DNA from: Glaciihabitans sp.
GTDB lineage: Bacteria; Actinomycetota; Actinomycetes; Actinomycetales; Microbacteriaceae
NCBI GenBank assembly: GCA_025463785.1
Contig: JAODBD010000003.1
Coordinates: 1-64,000, forward strand
Length of the DNA: 64,000 nt
Direction of reading: 5' to 3'
Every line of letters starts with the position of its first letter. The stretch's first letter is position 1. Below the pieces are notes generated by a model. That model saw only the letters and a program-made list of their open reading frames with translations, was not told where the DNA came from and ran no database searches. The position numbers were made by a program, and so were the translations under genes. Below, in pieces: positions 27,880-36,181 of the stretch.

Positions 27880-28011
27880 ATGTTCGCAAGCGCATGCAAC
27901 CCTGAGCCGTTATGGTTCAACCGGGGGTGGGGGTGCAGGCCGCATGCGCTCCGACAGGCTGCGCGCATCCGATTTCTGTCGAGCATCCTGTTGACCTGTC
28001 TAGAGAAGTGA
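27880..28011 (+). CDS. small hypothetical ORF (43 aa) downstream of a Zur-like palindrome
   Basis: ATG 27880 is preceded at 9 bases by a strong GGAGGG (27865-27870), better than that of most genes nearby. The predicted peptide is 43 residues, starts MFASACNPEPLWFN, is basic and Trp/Cys-containing (Cys 7, 19 and 40), and ends ILLTCLEK. The stop is 6 bases before the ATG of the next membrane-protein gene, so it could be a leader peptide or a small first gene of an operon. No family is recognised, and real translation is unproven. Confidence 0.4.
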   Translation: MFASACNPEPLWFNRGWGCRPHALRQAARIRFLSSILLTCLEK

Positions 28012-28017
28012 GAGTTC

Positions 28018-28647
28018 ATGCAGCTAGGTTCATATGCGGGCGGCGTCATGGTGCAACGCGGCGCGGCCGCTACCCCTTGGCTGTTCTACATCCCGGCGTT
28101 AGTGTTCGGCCTGTTCGCGATGAACCTGGCCGTCACTCCGCTGTGGGCGAGTACGCATGAATCCGACCTGGCCTGGGCTGACGGTGGGCTTACGGTCGTT
28201 CTGCTCGGGCTGTGGTATTTCGTAATTGCACGAGTGCCGAATTGGCGACGGGCCCGCGCCCTGAAGCGGGCGGTTCCAGGCGCCGTGCTGGTCAGGGGAG
28301 CTCGGATCAACACCCACGGCAATGCCTGGCTTGCAGAAATTGCGCGCCGGAACGGTAATCGCAGCGGGAGGATCCGGCAAGTTGCCGGCCTTGTGGCAAC
28401 ACCCAATGACCTCCAGTTCTGGAGTGGCGCTGGCGACAACCTGGCTCTCGCCGGCAGTGTGAACTGGGCCGACATCCGTTCGATCACGGTCGCCAATTCG
28501 CGAGTCGAGATCGAGGCGAAGGACGCCGCCTTCGCCTTCGCCGTCATCAACGATCGCTGGATTTCGACATCGCTGCTGCGCGGTGCACGGCTAACGCGGC
28601 TAGTGGTACAACTCGACGGCCTCCGGCACAATGGTGAGGATGCCTGA
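28018..28647 (+). CDS. hypothetical two-TM membrane protein
   Basis: A 209-residue protein of unrecognised family. Two hydrophobic helices near residues 20-38 (TPWLFYIPALVFGLFAMNLAV) and 55-70 (GLTVVLLGLWYFVIARV) are followed by a soluble domain. In it, beta-rich stretches (LVATPNDLQFWSGAGDNLALAGSVNWADIRSITVANSRVEIEAKDAAFAFAV) resemble a PH-like fold, with the WADI-x-SITV segment typical of such domains. The ATG at 28018 has a weak upstream site; ATG 28048 (MVQRGAAATPW) is an alternative start. It may be co-transcribed with the 43-codon ORF. Confidence 0.65.
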   Translation: MQLGSYAGGVMVQRGAAATPWLFYIPALVFGLFAMNLAVTPLWASTHESDLAWADGGLTVVLLGLWYFVIARVPNWRRARALKRAVPGAVLVRGARINTHGNAWLAEIARRNGNRSGRIRQVAGLVATPNDLQFWSGAGDNLALAGSVNWADIRSITVANSRVEIEAKDAAFAFAVINDRWISTSLLRGARLTRLVVQLDGLRHNGEDA

Positions 28648-28730
28648 CTCCTCGCCGCGAACCTCCGGGATTGGGACGCCCAGGGTATCCCGGCGTATCT
28701 CGAGTCGACCAACCCGGCCAACGATCACCG

Positions 28731-29894
28731 CTACGCCGGATCCAGCAAGTACTGGATGAGCATGGTCGCCGCGCCGATGACACCGCCCGTTTCACCCGCC
28801 CGCGACTCGGTGATCGTCAGATGTCTGGTCGCCAGCGGCGTCGACTGCCCGTAGACGACCTCGCGAACTCCGGCCACCAGGTGCTCGCCCGCGCGCGCAA
28901 TGCTGCCGCCGATCACAATGACCGACGGGTTCAGGATGTTAACGGCCGTCGCGAGTACCTCGCCGAGTTCGCGCCCCGCCTGCCGTATCGCGTCGGTGGC
29001 CCGCGCATCCCCGATCCGGGCCAGCTCGACGACATCGCGGCTGGAGGTCGCCTGTACGCCGGCGGCCGAGAGTGCACGAGCGATGCCCGGGCCGCTTGCC
29101 AATGCCTCGAGGTCGGCGTCGGCATCCCCGTGCTGCGGAGTTCGAGCAGAGAACGGAACCCGCACGTGCCCGAGGTCCCCCGCCGAGCCCTGCGCACCGC
29201 GCTGAAGGCGACCACCGCTGATGATGCCCGCGCCGATGCCGGTTGCAACTTTCACGAACAGCAGGTCGTCTTCCTGTCGCCAGACCGTCGCGTGCTCGCC
29301 CAGCGCCAGGAGGTTCACGTCGTTGTCCACCAGCACGGGCAGAGCGAAGCTGCGCCGAATGTAACCGGGAACGTCGAACCGGTCCCAGCCCGGCATGATC
29401 GGCGGGTTCGTCGGCAGGCCTGTGGAGTGCTCGACCGGGCCGGGGAGCCCGATGCCGACGCCCGCGATGTCCGACGCCGGGCGCCCGCTGCGTGAGCGAA
29501 GCCGTTCGGCGCAGTCGAGAACCCAGTCGAGAACCGGGACGGGGCCATCCGCGATGTCCAGCTCGGTCGACTCAAGTTCGAGAACGGCGCCAGAGAGGTC
29601 GGTGAGCGCCACGACTGCGTGAGTCGCGCCAAGGTCGATGGCGAGCAGGATGCGCGCCGCCGGCTGGAATGCCAGAAACCCGGGCGGTCGCCCGCCGGAC
29701 GAAACCCCGCCACCCACGGGTGCGACCAGTCCGGATGCCAGAAGGCCGTCTAGCCGGGATGCCACGGTCGAGCGGGCAAGCCCCGACAGTTCCGCAAGCT
29801 GCCCGCGGGTTCGCGGCTCACCCTCGCGCAGGTAGGCCAGGAGGGTGGCGGAATCCGGGGTCAACTGGAATTCGCGCGTGGCCATACCGGCCAT
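28731..29894 (-). CDS. ROK family transcriptional regulator (NagC/XylR type)
   Basis: Sugar-responsive repressor of 387 residues. The N-terminal winged helix-turn-helix spans about 12-70 (TLLAYLREGEPRTRGQLAELSGLARSTVASRLDGLLASGLV). The ROK domain follows, with the ATP-site LLAIDLGATHAVVAL near 84, GVGIGLPGPVEHSTG, VLVDNDVNLLALGEH, and VKVATGIGAGIISGGRL. The usual Cys-rich zinc motif (CxCGxxGCxE) of ROK proteins is missing; that region reads LGHVRVPFSARTPQHGDADADLE, so zinc binding appears lost. It is divergent from the isomerase/dehydrogenase operon at 30012, so it most likely regulates that operon. An alternative start is ATG 29882. Confidence 0.9.
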   Translation of the reverse strand: MAGMATREFQLTPDSATLLAYLREGEPRTRGQLAELSGLARSTVASRLDGLLASGLVAPVGGGVSSGGRPPGFLAFQPAARILLAIDLGATHAVVALTDLSGAVLELESTELDIADGPVPVLDWVLDCAERLRSRSGRPASDIAGVGIGLPGPVEHSTGLPTNPPIMPGWDRFDVPGYIRRSFALPVLVDNDVNLLALGEHATVWRQEDDLLFVKVATGIGAGIISGGRLQRGAQGSAGDLGHVRVPFSARTPQHGDADADLEALASGPGIARALSAAGVQATSSRDVVELARIGDARATDAIRQAGRELGEVLATAVNILNPSVIVIGGSIARAGEHLVAGVREVVYGQSTPLATRHLTITESRAGETGGVIGAATMLIQYLLDPA

Positions 29895-30011
29895 TGAATC
29901 ACATCAGTTTCACCGTGTCTGAACATCTAGCGACACGCAGTACACTTTTGCATGTCAGTCGACAGAAGTAGGGTGGGATTACTCACCCCAGCGAATTCAA
30001 CGAGGATCATC

Positions 30012-30761
30012 GTGACTCACTCCCTATTGTCCGTGCAGTTGTACACCGTGCGCGAAGCGATCGCCGAAGATCTGGCGACCACGATTGCGCGCATCGCCCA
30101 GATCGGCTTTACCCAGGTCGAGCCATACAATTTCGCCGACCTGCCGGGGCTCGGCGAGGCGCTCGAGAGGTCGGGCCTCTCGGCACCGACTGGCCACGCC
30201 CACTACCTCGGCGAGAGCGAGACCGAGCAGCGGGAGGTGTTTGCTGCCGCACAGCAGCTGGGCATCGGCCGAGCCATCGACCCGTACGTCGAGAGCGCGC
30301 GCTGGCAGACCGCCTACGACATCGATGAAACAGCGGCCCAGCTGAACGCCGCAGCGATCATCGCAGACGAGTTCGGAGTCAGCGTCGGCTACCACAATCA
30401 CGCGCACGAGCTGGAGTCGAGCATCGAGGGCACCACGGCGCTTGAATATCTCGCCGCGCAACTCGACCCGGTGGTCGGCCTCGAGGTTGATACCTACTGG
30501 GCGGTCGTTGGTGGGCAGGATCCGGTGGCGCTCCTGAAGCGTCTCGGCGACCGCGTTGTCGCCATCCACGTGAAGGATGGCCCTGGCACGTCCGACACGA
30601 AGGCGCAGGTCGCGGTCGGTGCAGGCTCACTCCCCATCCGCGCGATCATCGAGGCTGCGCCGCACGCGCTTCGTATCGTCGAGCTCGATGATTCGAACGG
30701 CGACCGCTTCAAGGCGGTCGCGGACAGCTACGCATTCCTGACGAATGAGAACCTGGCGTGA
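30012..30761 (+). CDS. sugar phosphate isomerase/epimerase (xylose isomerase-like TIM barrel)
   Basis: About 249 residues of the AP-endonuclease-2/xylose-isomerase-like TIM barrel family. Visible elements are LSVQLYTVREAIAEDLATTIARIAQIGFTQVE at the N terminus, VGYHNHAHELE with the metal-ligand histidines, VGLEVDTYWAVVGGQDPVALLKRLGDRVVAIHVKDG, and the closing IVELDDSNGDRF. GTG 30012 is preferred (GAGGA 5 bases upstream, and homologues begin there); an upstream ATG at 29952 lacks a ribosome site. It is the first gene of a tightly spaced operon; the next gene's GTG overlaps this stop. Confidence 0.88.
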   Translation: MTHSLLSVQLYTVREAIAEDLATTIARIAQIGFTQVEPYNFADLPGLGEALERSGLSAPTGHAHYLGESETEQREVFAAAQQLGIGRAIDPYVESARWQTAYDIDETAAQLNAAAIIADEFGVSVGYHNHAHELESSIEGTTALEYLAAQLDPVVGLEVDTYWAVVGGQDPVALLKRLGDRVVAIHVKDGPGTSDTKAQVAVGAGSLPIRAIIEAAPHALRIVELDDSNGDRFKAVADSYAFLTNENLA

Positions 30762-31864
30762 CGGGCACAGGGCGAGTGGGGGTCGGCGTCATCGGCGCGG
30801 GCGTCATTAGCTCCCAATATCTTGATAATCTGACGACCTTCCCCGACCTCGACGTGCGATTCGTGGCCGACCTCGATCTGGGTCGCGCCGAGGAGCAGGC
30901 GAAGAAGTACGGCATCCCGGCCTTCGGGACCGTAGAGCAACTCCTCGCGGATGACGCCGTCGAGATCGTTGTCAACCTCACCATCCCGAAGGCGCACGTC
31001 GACGTCGCGCTTCAGGTAGTTGCGGCCGGTAAGCATGTCTGGACCGAGAAGCCGTTCGCGCTCGACCGCGAGAGTGGGCAAAGACTGCTGGATGCCGCGC
31101 ACAGGTCCGGCCTCCGCGTCGCGACCGCCCCAGACACGTTTCTGGGCGCGGGCCTGCAGTCTGCGCGGAGACTCGTTGAGGCCGGAGCGATCGGCGCACC
31201 CCTGACAGCGCTGACACTGCTGCAGAATCCAGGCCCGGAGTCGTGGCATCCGAACCCGGACTTCCTGTTTCAGGAAGGCGGCGGCCCGCTGCTCGACATG
31301 GGCCCGTATTACATCACCGCCCTCGTGCAACTCTTCGGCCCGGTGGCGCGCGTCGCAGCGCTGGCATCGAGAGCCAAGCCGTTCCGCAGGATCGGGTCGG
31401 GGCCGCGCGCGGTTGAACAGATCGAGGTCATGGTGCCGACCCACATCAGTGCGCTGTTCGAGTTCGAGGGTGGCGGATCGGCGCAGAGCATCTTCAGTTT
31501 CGACTCCAAGCTGCGTCGCACACAGTTCGAGGTCTCCGGTGTCGATGGAACGCTCGTCGTGCCCGATCCCAACACGTTCGACGGCGAGCTGAGCATCTAT
31601 GGCGAGGACGGCACGGCGAAGACGATCGCCGCGACCGGCTCGATGAGTACTCGCGGCACTGGAGTCGTCGAGCTGGCGCAGGCCGTTCGTGCCGGTCGCC
31701 GGGAACGGGCATCGGGCGAGCAGGCTTACCACGTGCTCGACGTGCTGCTCTCCGCCCTGGAGTCGGCGGAGCGTCGAGAGGTCGTCGAGGTCGAGAGCAC
31801 AACCACTCTGGCGCCTCCGTTACCCGAAGCCTGGGATCCACGCGATCGGACGCTCGGCGAATGA
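30758..31864 (+). CDS. Gfo/Idh/MocA family oxidoreductase
   Basis: NAD(P)-dependent sugar or polyol dehydrogenase of 368 residues. The N-terminal Rossmann fold begins VGVGVIGAGVISSQYLDNL. The catalytic-lysine motif is GKHVWTEKPFALD near residue 95, and the C-terminal alpha/beta domain has GGGPLLDMGPYYITALVQLFGPV. The substrate cannot be deduced. The GTG start overlaps the preceding stop by 4 bases and the stop overlaps the next ATG by 4, so all four genes are coupled. Two MocA-type dehydrogenases plus two isomerases recall catabolic sets for inositol-like or keto-sugar intermediates. Confidence 0.9.
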   Translation: MTGTGRVGVGVIGAGVISSQYLDNLTTFPDLDVRFVADLDLGRAEEQAKKYGIPAFGTVEQLLADDAVEIVVNLTIPKAHVDVALQVVAAGKHVWTEKPFALDRESGQRLLDAAHRSGLRVATAPDTFLGAGLQSARRLVEAGAIGAPLTALTLLQNPGPESWHPNPDFLFQEGGGPLLDMGPYYITALVQLFGPVARVAALASRAKPFRRIGSGPRAVEQIEVMVPTHISALFEFEGGGSAQSIFSFDSKLRRTQFEVSGVDGTLVVPDPNTFDGELSIYGEDGTAKTIAATGSMSTRGTGVVELAQAVRAGRRERASGEQAYHVLDVLLSALESAERREVVEVESTTTLAPPLPEAWDPRDRTLGE

Positions 31865-32955
31865 CGCTCACCGCGGGGTTTGTCGGCGGAGGGTTCATGG
31901 CCGACGTCCACAGTCGGGCTGCGCGATCGGCACACGCGCGACTCGGTGGTGTGGTTTCGTCAACGCCCGAACGTTCGATCGAGGCGGCGACGCAACTCGG
32001 CATTGATCACGGCTACGCCAACCTCGATGAACTTCTCGCTGACCCCGCGATCGACGTAGTGCACATCTGCACGCCGAATGCTCAGCACGCGGCGCAGACG
32101 CTCGCCGTCATCGCGGCTGGCAAGCACGTCGTGTGCGAGAAGCCACTCACGCTGACCGTTGCCGACGCTGAGCGCCTGGTCGCCGCCGCGCGCGAAGCGA
32201 AGGTGACCGCGACTGTTCCGTTCGCATACCGGTTTCATCCGATGGTGCGCGAGGCTCGTGCCCGAGTGCAGGGCGGCGAAACCGGCCGGCTGTTCAGCAT
32301 CCACGGTTCGTATCTTCAGGATTGGCTGTTGACCGAGGCCGACGACAACTGGCGGGTGGATGCCGAGGCCGGAGGCGCATCGCGCGCGTTCGCAGACATC
32401 GGCTCGCACCTCGTCGACCTCATCGAGTTCGTCACCGGCGACCGCATCACGCGTGTCGCGGCTACCATGCGAACGTTCTTCGGCTCGCGCCCCAATCATC
32501 CGGCGGTAACAAACGAGGATGCCGTCGCCGTCGTACTCGAAACGGCGGGTGGCGCCCTTGGAACGCTGCTCGTCTCGCAGGTTGCACCCGGTCGCAAGAA
32601 TCGACTGCATCTCGAGATCGCGGGCAGCGCGGAAAGCATTGGCTTCGACCAGGAGAACCCGGAGTCGCTGTGGCTTGGCCGTCGCCGCGGGAGCGAAGTG
32701 ATCCCGCGCGACCCCGAGTTTCTCCACGCCGATGCCGCCCGGTTGTCGCTCGTCCCCTCTGGGCACGCGCAGGGCTATCAGGATGCCTTCAACGGCTTCG
32801 TCACCGACACGTACGCTGCCATTGCGGGGGAGGCTCCGGACGGCTTACCTCGGTTTGAGGACGGGCTTCGCGCGGTGCAGCTCACGGAGGCTGTCATGCG
32901 GGCTGCGGCATCCGGAGAATGGGTTGAACTCGCGGTGCCGAAAGAAGCGGAGTGA
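31861..32955 (+). CDS. Gfo/Idh/MocA family oxidoreductase
   Basis: Second dehydrogenase of the operon, 364 residues: Rossmann start LTAGFVGGGFMADVHSRAAR, VHICTPNAQHAAQTLAVIAAGKHVVCEKPLTLTV (the EKP catalytic motif), and GGASRAFADIGSHLVDLIEFVTGDRI in the C-terminal domain. It is clearly distinct from the upstream paralogue, so the two probably act on different substrates or consecutive steps. ATGA overlap with the previous gene; the next gene starts 4 bases after the stop. Confidence 0.9.
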   Translation: MTLTAGFVGGGFMADVHSRAARSAHARLGGVVSSTPERSIEAATQLGIDHGYANLDELLADPAIDVVHICTPNAQHAAQTLAVIAAGKHVVCEKPLTLTVADAERLVAAAREAKVTATVPFAYRFHPMVREARARVQGGETGRLFSIHGSYLQDWLLTEADDNWRVDAEAGGASRAFADIGSHLVDLIEFVTGDRITRVAATMRTFFGSRPNHPAVTNEDAVAVVLETAGGALGTLLVSQVAPGRKNRLHLEIAGSAESIGFDQENPESLWLGRRRGSEVIPRDPEFLHADAARLSLVPSGHAQGYQDAFNGFVTDTYAAIAGEAPDGLPRFEDGLRAVQLTEAVMRAAASGEWVELAVPKEAE

Positions 32956-32959
32956 ACGA

Positions 32960-33973
32960 ATGACCGAAGCAGCGCATCCCGTCACACTTTTCACGGGCCA
33001 GTGGGCCGATCTGCCGTTCGAAACGGTGGCGAAGCTTGCGGGCGACTGGGGGTATGACGGGCTGGAGATCGCGGCGTCCGGGGATCACCTCGATCTCGAG
33101 CGCGCCGACCGGGATGACGCGTACCTGAGGTCGCGGCTGGAGATCCTCGACCGCAACAACCTCAGAGTCTTCGCGATCTCGAACCACTTGACGGGCCAGG
33201 CGGTCTGCGATGACCCAATCGATTTCCGGCATCAGGCGATTGTGCGGCCGTCGACCTGGGGCGACGGCGACCCGGAAGGGGTGCGCCAGCGCGCCGCCGA
33301 GGACATGAAGCGCTCAGCCCGGGTAGCACGCAAGCTGGGTGTGGATGTTGTCGTCGGGTTCACCGGTTCCAAGATCTGGCCATACGTCGCGCAGTTCCCA
33401 CCGGTCCCACCGTCGGTCATCGACGCCGGGTACCAGGACTTCGCCGATCGCTGGAACCCGATTCTCGACGTCTTCGACTCTGAGGGGGTTCGGTTCGCGC
33501 ACGAGGTGCATCCCTCGGAGATCGCCTACGACTACTGGTCGAGCGTGCGCTCACTCGAAGCAATCGACCACCGGCCGGCGTTCGGTTTCAACTGGGATCC
33601 GTCGCACATGATGTGGCAGAACATCGACCCGGTCGGCTTCATCGTCGACTTCAAGGACCGCATCTACCACGTCGACTGCAAGGACACGCGGATGCGGCCC
33701 CTTAATGGCCGGGCCGGCGTACTCGGCTCGCACCTGCCGTGGGGCGACCCGCGCCGGGGCTGGGATTTCGTCTCCGCCGGTCACGGGGATGTTCCGTGGG
33801 AGGACGCGTTCCGGGCACTGGATGCCATCGGCTACACCGGCCCGATCTCGATCGAGTGGGAGGACGCCGGCATGGATCGACTGCACGGCGCGCCCGAAGC
33901 CCTGGCATACATCCGTTCCCTGCTGTGGGAGCGGCCGACGGCATCCTTCGATGCAGCTTTCAGTAGTCAATAG
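32960..33973 (+). CDS. sugar phosphate isomerase/epimerase
   Basis: TIM-barrel isomerase/epimerase of 337 residues. The N terminus reads MTEAAHPVTLFTGQWADLPF, then LAGDWGYDGLEIAASGDHLDL, VVVGFTGSKIW, and the conserved metal-site block FAHEVHPSEIAYD, FGFNWDPSHMMWQNIDPV, YHVDCKDTRM and ISIEWEDAGMDR. I start at ATG 32960, immediately after the preceding stop; the frame stays open further upstream (to 32732) but that part overlaps the previous gene. It is the last gene of the ROK-linked operon. A 7-bp hairpin (33998-34014, CAACCAG/CTGGTTG) follows before the convergent gene. Confidence 0.88.
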   Translation: MTEAAHPVTLFTGQWADLPFETVAKLAGDWGYDGLEIAASGDHLDLERADRDDAYLRSRLEILDRNNLRVFAISNHLTGQAVCDDPIDFRHQAIVRPSTWGDGDPEGVRQRAAEDMKRSARVARKLGVDVVVGFTGSKIWPYVAQFPPVPPSVIDAGYQDFADRWNPILDVFDSEGVRFAHEVHPSEIAYDYWSSVRSLEAIDHRPAFGFNWDPSHMMWQNIDPVGFIVDFKDRIYHVDCKDTRMRPLNGRAGVLGSHLPWGDPRRGWDFVSAGHGDVPWEDAFRALDAIGYTGPISIEWEDAGMDRLHGAPEALAYIRSLLWERPTASFDAAFSSQ

Positions 33974-34045
33974 CGCTGGCCGGTGTCATAGCTTGGGCAA
34001 CCAGCTGCTGGTTGTTCCAGGGTCAGCGGCGCAGCACCCGCGTGG

Positions 34046-34612
34046 CTAGGAAGGCTGGATGCCGCTCCCGGGCTCCGTCACGTCTTCGTCGTCGATCCAC
34101 AGGTCGTCGTCTGCCCGCAGCGTCTGCCAGGCCGCGTACGCGATTCCAGCGAGAGCGACAACGCCTACTCCGATCAGGATGTAGCGGCCGGGTCCGCGGT
34201 TTGGGGTCGCCTTCGCGATACCAACCCTGGACGCTGCTTTGCCGCCGGTCGTCGTGACCTTCTTCAGAACATCCCGAACTCGCGGATCCTTCGCGACCTC
34301 GAGAATCGCCAGAGCGGAGCCCAGCGCCGAAGACACGGCTGGGAAAACATCGTCGACGAGACGCTCCCGGCCAACCGATGCGGCACTCCTCGTGGCGCTG
34401 AGGCCGGATGCGACTGCCGGGCGAACGCGGTCATCGAACGCATCGCGGGCGCGAGGTGCAACCTCTTCGCGTGCGTAGCTGCGTGCGTGGCGGCTGGCCT
34501 CACGGACTACTCGGTTGGCGCGCTCAAGTACCTCGCGCTGGTCGTCCCAGAGATTGGCGGCCTGGCCCTTGAGTTTCGTCAGTTCACGCTTGCGCTTTCG
34601 TGATAGTGCCAT
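34046..34612 (-). CDS. hypothetical protein with long basic helix and C-terminal TM segment
   Basis: A 188-residue protein of unrecognised function. It starts MALSRKRKRELTKLKGQAANLWDDQREVL, a strongly basic and helical N terminus. A long Arg/Ala-rich predicted helix (ERANRVVREASRHARSYAREEVAPRARDAFDDRVRP) follows. One transmembrane helix lies near 150-168 (YILIGVGVVALAGIAYAAW), ahead of an acidic tail (ADDDLWIDDEDVTEPGSG). ATG 34612 is chosen because GGAGG lies 7 bases upstream. Similar proteins are common beside ppiA in Microbacteriaceae as far as I recall; no role is assigned. Confidence 0.75.
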   Translation of the reverse strand: MALSRKRKRELTKLKGQAANLWDDQREVLERANRVVREASRHARSYAREEVAPRARDAFDDRVRPAVASGLSATRSAASVGRERLVDDVFPAVSSALGSALAILEVAKDPRVRDVLKKVTTTGGKAASRVGIAKATPNRGPGRYILIGVGVVALAGIAYAAWQTLRADDDLWIDDEDVTEPGSGIQPS

Positions 34613-34750
34613 GGGAGAACCTCCGTACGAATCGATCAAGCGAACTCACCAATACTGTCATTCAACTGTTTCTACAGAAACCCGTTGACCTGAGTACTGG
34701 CTGGGTGCACGCTCCGCGCAAGCGAAGTCCGCTATGCAAGAATTGTCGTC

Positions 34751-35290
34751 ATGTCTGCTCACACCTCTGTCGCAACCATTCACACGAACAAGGGCGACAT
34801 CGTCGTCAATCTTCTGGGCAACCACGCGCCAAAGACCGTCAACAACTTCGTCGGTCTCGCGACGGGTACGAAGGAGTGGACTCACCCCGCGACTGGCAAG
34901 GTCTCCAACGACCCGCTGTATAACGGTGTGATCTTCCACCGCATCATCAAAGACTTCATGCTTCAGGCCGGCGACCCGCTCGGCCAGGGTACCGGCGGCC
35001 CCGGCTACCAGTTCGACGACGAGATCAACCCCGAGCTCAACTTCAACGAGCCCTACGTTCTGGCGATGGCGAACGCCGGCACTCAGGGCGGCCGCGGCAC
35101 CAACGGTTCGCAGTTCTTCATCACGACCGTCCCCACCCAGTGGCTCCAGGGCAAGCACTCCATCTTCGGCCTCGTCGAGGACGACGCATCACGCAAGATA
35201 GTTGACGCCATTGAGGCGGTCGACACCGATGGTCGCGACAAGCCGCTGACTCCCGTGGTGATCGAGAGCATTGACGTCGTCGAGGTCTAG
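34751..35290 (+). CDS. ppiA: peptidyl-prolyl cis-trans isomerase (cyclophilin)
   Basis: Cytosolic cyclophilin-type prolyl isomerase, 179 residues, without signal peptide. Motifs in order: ATIHTNKGDIVVNLLGNHAPKTVNNFVGLATG, the catalytic-arginine segment VIFHRIIKDFMLQAGDPLGQGTGGPGYQF, and ANAGTQGGRGTNGSQFFITTVPTQWLQGKHSIFG. The last includes the substrate-binding GSQFFI and the tryptophan of the cyclosporin pocket. It lies 18 bases before the tandem rhomboid genes; the ppiA-rhomboid-crgA order resembles the mycobacterial Rv0009-Rv0011 neighbourhood. Confidence 0.95.
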   Translation: MSAHTSVATIHTNKGDIVVNLLGNHAPKTVNNFVGLATGTKEWTHPATGKVSNDPLYNGVIFHRIIKDFMLQAGDPLGQGTGGPGYQFDDEINPELNFNEPYVLAMANAGTQGGRGTNGSQFFITTVPTQWLQGKHSIFGLVEDDASRKIVDAIEAVDTDGRDKPLTPVVIESIDVVEV

Positions 35291-35308
35291 CGCGCATGAC
35301 TGAGACGA

Positions 35309-36181
35309 ATGAGTGAATCCGCTCGCAATCCGGACGACTACTGCTACCGCCACCCGGATCGCCTGAGCTTTGTGCTGTGCGAGCGCTGCGGTCGCACCAT
35401 CTGCCTGGAGTGCCAGCACCATCAGGGCGGCCATGTCTATTGCCCGGATGACGCGCAGGCGCGAGTGACACAAATGTCGACGGCACGCGCGGCCAGGTCG
35501 AGACGGGTTCGTCGCCCCTCGCGGATGTTCGCGTGGGTGACCGCGGAGACCCCGATCGTCACCTACACGATCCTCGCAGTGCTTGTCCTCCTGTTCCTCG
35601 CCGACCAGATCGCGCGGGGATTCCTGACCAACTACCTGTCGGTGTTCCCCATCGCTGGTGGTCCCGCATCCGGGCCGGATGTCCTGCACCAGCCGTGGGC
35701 GCTCCTCACGTCGATGCTTCTGGCCGGAAGCATCCTTGGTCTGCTGTTCAACGGATACGCGATCTTCATCCTCGGTAGACAGCTCGAGCGATTTTTTGGC
35801 CGCCAGAAGTTTATTTTGCTTTACCTGATCAGCGGATTCGGCGCTTCCGTGTTCGCGTTTCTTCTCGATGGGTTGGTGACCAGCGCGATCGGCGCGGTCT
35901 TCGGCCTCGTGGGGGCGACGATCATCCTTGCCCGCCGGATGGGCGGCAACCAGATAGTCCTGTACGTCACCTGCGCGATCAGTCTGGTGTTCGCCATCCT
36001 CTTTGGTTCATGGCAGGCGGCGATCGGCGGAATCCTTGCTGGTGGCGCCACGGCGTTCATTTACCTCTTCGACGGCACCCCTGCAAGGCTGCAACGCGCT
36101 CGACTTCTGCTCATCGCTCTGGTCGCAGTATTGCTGGTCATCGCCGTCATCCGAGCATTCGTGTTTGCGGCCAGATCATGA
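35309..36181 (+). CDS. rhomboid-like pseudoprotease with N-terminal zinc-ribbon/B-box domain
   Basis: A 290-residue rhomboid-fold membrane protein that appears catalytically dead. An N-terminal cysteine/histidine domain (C12, H15, C24, C27, C32, C35, C45) precedes six or so membrane helices. At the place of the catalytic GxSG motif it reads SAIGAVFG, with I194 where serine belongs. The catalytic histidine motif reads WQAAIGG, with A238 for His. The conserved HxxxN of helix 2 has also lost its His (GLLFNGYAIF). The next gene is an intact homologue, overlapping by 4 bases (ATGA). A role as a regulatory or chaperone partner of the active rhomboid is inference. Confidence 0.85.
   Translation: MSESARNPDDYCYRHPDRLSFVLCERCGRTICLECQHHQGGHVYCPDDAQARVTQMSTARAARSRRVRRPSRMFAWVTAETPIVTYTILAVLVLLFLADQIARGFLTNYLSVFPIAGGPASGPDVLHQPWALLTSMLLAGSILGLLFNGYAIFILGRQLERFFGRQKFILLYLISGFGASVFAFLLDGLVTSAIGAVFGLVGATIILARRMGGNQIVLYVTCAISLVFAILFGSWQAAIGGILAGGATAFIYLFDGTPARLQRARLLLIALVAVLLVIAVIRAFVFAARS

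Noticed and set aside
32732-32959. Upstream extension of the last isomerase gene
   Set aside because: Overlaps the preceding dehydrogenase in another frame; ATG 32960 directly after its stop is the natural start.
33998-34014. CAACCAG/CTGGTTG hairpin as a strong terminator
   Set aside because: Only 7 bp and no T run; mentioned with the isomerase gene but not listed as a terminator.
36010-36177. Upstream extension of the active rhomboid gene
   Set aside because: Lies inside the first rhomboid; the zinc domain and the ATGA overlap mark 36178 as start.
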